Assembly: GCA_023078555.1 (NCBI GenBank)
Contig: CM041200.1
Span: 3,589,921 to 3,653,920, forward strand
Reading direction: 5' to 3'
Origin: Ulva prolifera
Taxonomy: Eukaryota; Chlorophyta; Ulvophyceae; Ulvales; Ulvaceae
Length of the DNA stretch: 64,000 nt
The position numbers and the translations under genes were made by a program. The notes beneath the pieces are model-generated. The model saw nothing but the letters and a program-made list of their open reading frames with translations, did not search any database and was not told where the DNA came from. Each line of letters starts with the position of its first letter. The first letter of the stretch is position 1. Below, piece by piece: positions 62,400-64,000 of this stretch.

Positions 62400-64000
62400 A
62401 TGTCACGCACCATGGTCACAAATAATGCACAAAGACAGTTGCTGTCACGTCTCGTGCAGCATAAGGAGCCTTTGGCTGTCGGCCACTTGAGGCCTCACGG
62501 CCGTTGCTTGGCTGTGAAACGGTGTGGCAGCCTCTCTTGGAGTCAAGCGATCGCGACAGCGGCGATGACGTGCTGTCACCATTTGGGGATATTCACGTTT
62601 TTTTGTGTGCTTCAATTGTGTTTAATAGAGCACGTTCGCTTGAGTCCGTAAACTGCACCCTGTGAGGTGTCCTTGGGTTGGAGAACAGAGCAGATTGAAA
62701 GTTTCTCTGTGCTAGATTTGGCAGGGCCAATTGTGAACGTACCTACATCACTTCTGCATGATTTTCAGGCGGAATGTTTCTTCGTCAGCTCTCAAGACAG
62801 GTATTGTGGGGCTGCCAAATGTGGGCAAGTCTACGCTCTTCAATGCTATTGTGAAGAATGGGGCCGCCCAGGCGGCAAACTTTCCCTTCTGCACCATCGA
62901 GGTGGGCGTCTTACTGGGCAGTAGCCTGGCTGCATAATCGCCTGCACGTTCCTGAATTCTCGGTCCAAGTCTGCAGGTCCACACTGCTGCATTTTTGGGG
63001 CCATGCTTATGTGAGATGCAGCCACCTTGACATTCACATGCGCATGCAGCCCAACACTGGCATCGTCAGTGTTCCAGATGACCGGCTGCAGACACTGGCC
63101 ACTCTGTCGAAGACTGCAGCTTCAAATATCGTTCCCACTGCAGTGGAGTATGTCGACATTGCGGGCCTGGTCAAGTGCGCCACATGCATCACCTTTGACG
63201 TTCGTGTATTCAGCACAGCTGGTATGCATGGCTTGATCGCGCCTGTTGATCGAGGGCAACCAATGTATTGGCTTGCGCTCATAGTGTCCAGTACTGCAGG
63301 GGCGCCAGTAAAGGAGAGGGTCTTGGAAACCAGTTCCTTGCAAACATTCGAGAGTGCGATAGTCTTGTCCAGGTGCGCACTTCGGCGTCCGTTATTGCAC
63401 GCCGTTTCTCATCTTTGATACGTCCATCATGTATCCAGTCACTCCTCTAGCACAGCTGTATGCATATCCTGGGTTCAAGGGTATAGCAAGTACGGCGCTC
63501 GCCGGGTGTCTGCTTTACACATCCTTGCTTGAAGTGACCTGATTTGACGCTCACGAATGGGTCATCAGCGTTGCCGGTGAACAAAACGGTCGCCATGCTT
63601 TATTTTATATAATGGACTCCGTCTGGCGCATGATGCATGTGCATGCAGTCCAGCATCTCATCATCACTATGCCAATGAAGGCAACGATGCACATAGGTTG
63701 TCAGGTGTTTCGAAGATGAAAACGTGATACATGTTGAGGGCAAGATCTCGCCAGCTGATGATACTGATGTGATTAACTTTGAGCTTGCTCTAGCTGACGT
63801 TGGGCAAGTTGAGAAACGCCTGGCACGGCTCAACAAGGGCGCGCGTAAGACACCAGAAGAGAAAGCAGCTGAGGCTATGGAGAAGGAGACCCTGGAGGTC
63901 ATCTCTGAGGTCCTGGAAGCTGGGCAACCTGCCCGGGCTGCTGATCTGACAGCTGAGCAGAAGGATAGTGTCAAGCATCTGCAGCTGCTGACAATGAAGC
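62400..64000 (+). CDS. ychF: YchF/OLA1-family GTPase, plastid/bacterial type, partial at window edge
   Basis: Coding exons: 62769-62901, 63050-63174, 63300-63372 and 63697-64000 (runs off the window). All phases match, with acceptors TTTTCAG, ATGCAG, CTGCAG and CATAG. Motifs: P-loop [20 protein letters not shown], the [20 protein letters not shown] switch II region, then [16 protein letters not shown] and the coiled-coil A-domain. YchF/OLA1 proteins are P-loop NTPases of the Obg class that bind ribosomes and often prefer ATP. The sequence resembles bacterial/chloroplast YchF. The 5' exon is uncertain: 62400-62521 (basic, Ser-rich, phase 2, joins to give [13 protein letters not shown]) fits, and 61,571 is an alternative start. 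The nucleotide-specificity motif should lie further right or in the visible A-domain; I did not identify it. Confidence 0.85.

Larger units (their letters stand above)
37186..63816 (+). repeat. 26.6-kb direct duplication, unit 2
   Basis: Starts immediately after the N at 37,185 and runs to GAGAAA at 63,811-63,816, where unit 1 stopped. Beyond it the YchF gene continues uninterrupted, so unit 2 is the copy joined to real downstream sequence. Gene A reads through all 19 exons here, which makes this the better representative of the locus. Confidence 0.95.

Noticed and set aside
10373-63816. Genuine recent segmental duplication creating four matrix-protein genes
   Set aside because: The N at the junction, the truncated YchF exon and the indel pattern fit an assembly error better; it remains testable by spanning reads.
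1-64000. CRISPR arrays, bacterial operons, ribosome binding sites, tRNA or rRNA genes
   Set aside because: No spaced direct repeats of CRISPR type were seen, the genes are spliced, and I recognised no RNA gene by eye; a tRNAscan run would be needed to exclude tRNAs fully.

Overview
The window is nuclear DNA of a eukaryote, most likely a chlorophyte green alga (trebouxiophyte-like; inference). The genes are intron-dense and GC is near half. Introns mostly run from GTGYG donors to TGCAG acceptors, candidate TGTAA poly(A) signals follow two genes, and a plastid/bacterial-type YchF GTPase gene is present.

Layout. (1) 1-2.1 kb: a decayed Copia-type retrotransposon on the minus strand (Gag, zinc knuckle, aspartic protease, GAG-pre-integrase, start of integrase). 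(2) 2.1-9.9 kb: poorly recognisable minus-strand coding blocks, at least one with a transposase-like look and one broken by an in-frame TAG, so probably a DNA-transposon graveyard. (3) 10,081-10,180: a 100-N gap followed by a G-rich tract. (4) 10,373-37,184 and 37,186-63,816: the same ~26.7-kb segment twice in direct orientation, joined by one N at 37,185. (5) 63,817-64,000: continuation of the YchF gene.

Each 26.7-kb unit holds ~3 kb of unassigned DNA, then two tandem paralogous minus-strand genes here called B (13,535-22,885; copy 40,349-49,699) and A (25,273-34,799; copy 52,087-61,431), then the YchF gene on the plus strand, head-to-head with A. I reconstructed both paralogs as 19 exons with matching intron positions and phases. 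They encode secreted proteins of about 1,760 (B) and 1,882 (A) residues: signal peptide, about four malectin-like modules, Pro-rich linker, ASH/choice-of-anchor-D-like module, PKD, PA14-like, IPT/TIG, a glucose/sorbosone-dehydrogenase-like beta-propeller and a C-terminal IPT/TIG module. This suggests large extracellular carbohydrate-binding proteins of the cell wall or matrix.

The 26.7-kb duplication is probably an assembly artefact: B is the same in both units, the junction is an N, and the differences lie mainly in a 28.4-33.4 kb stretch full of single-base indels and an inflated G/T tract. Gene A reads cleanly only in the second unit. The nested A/B duplication, by contrast, is real and diverged.
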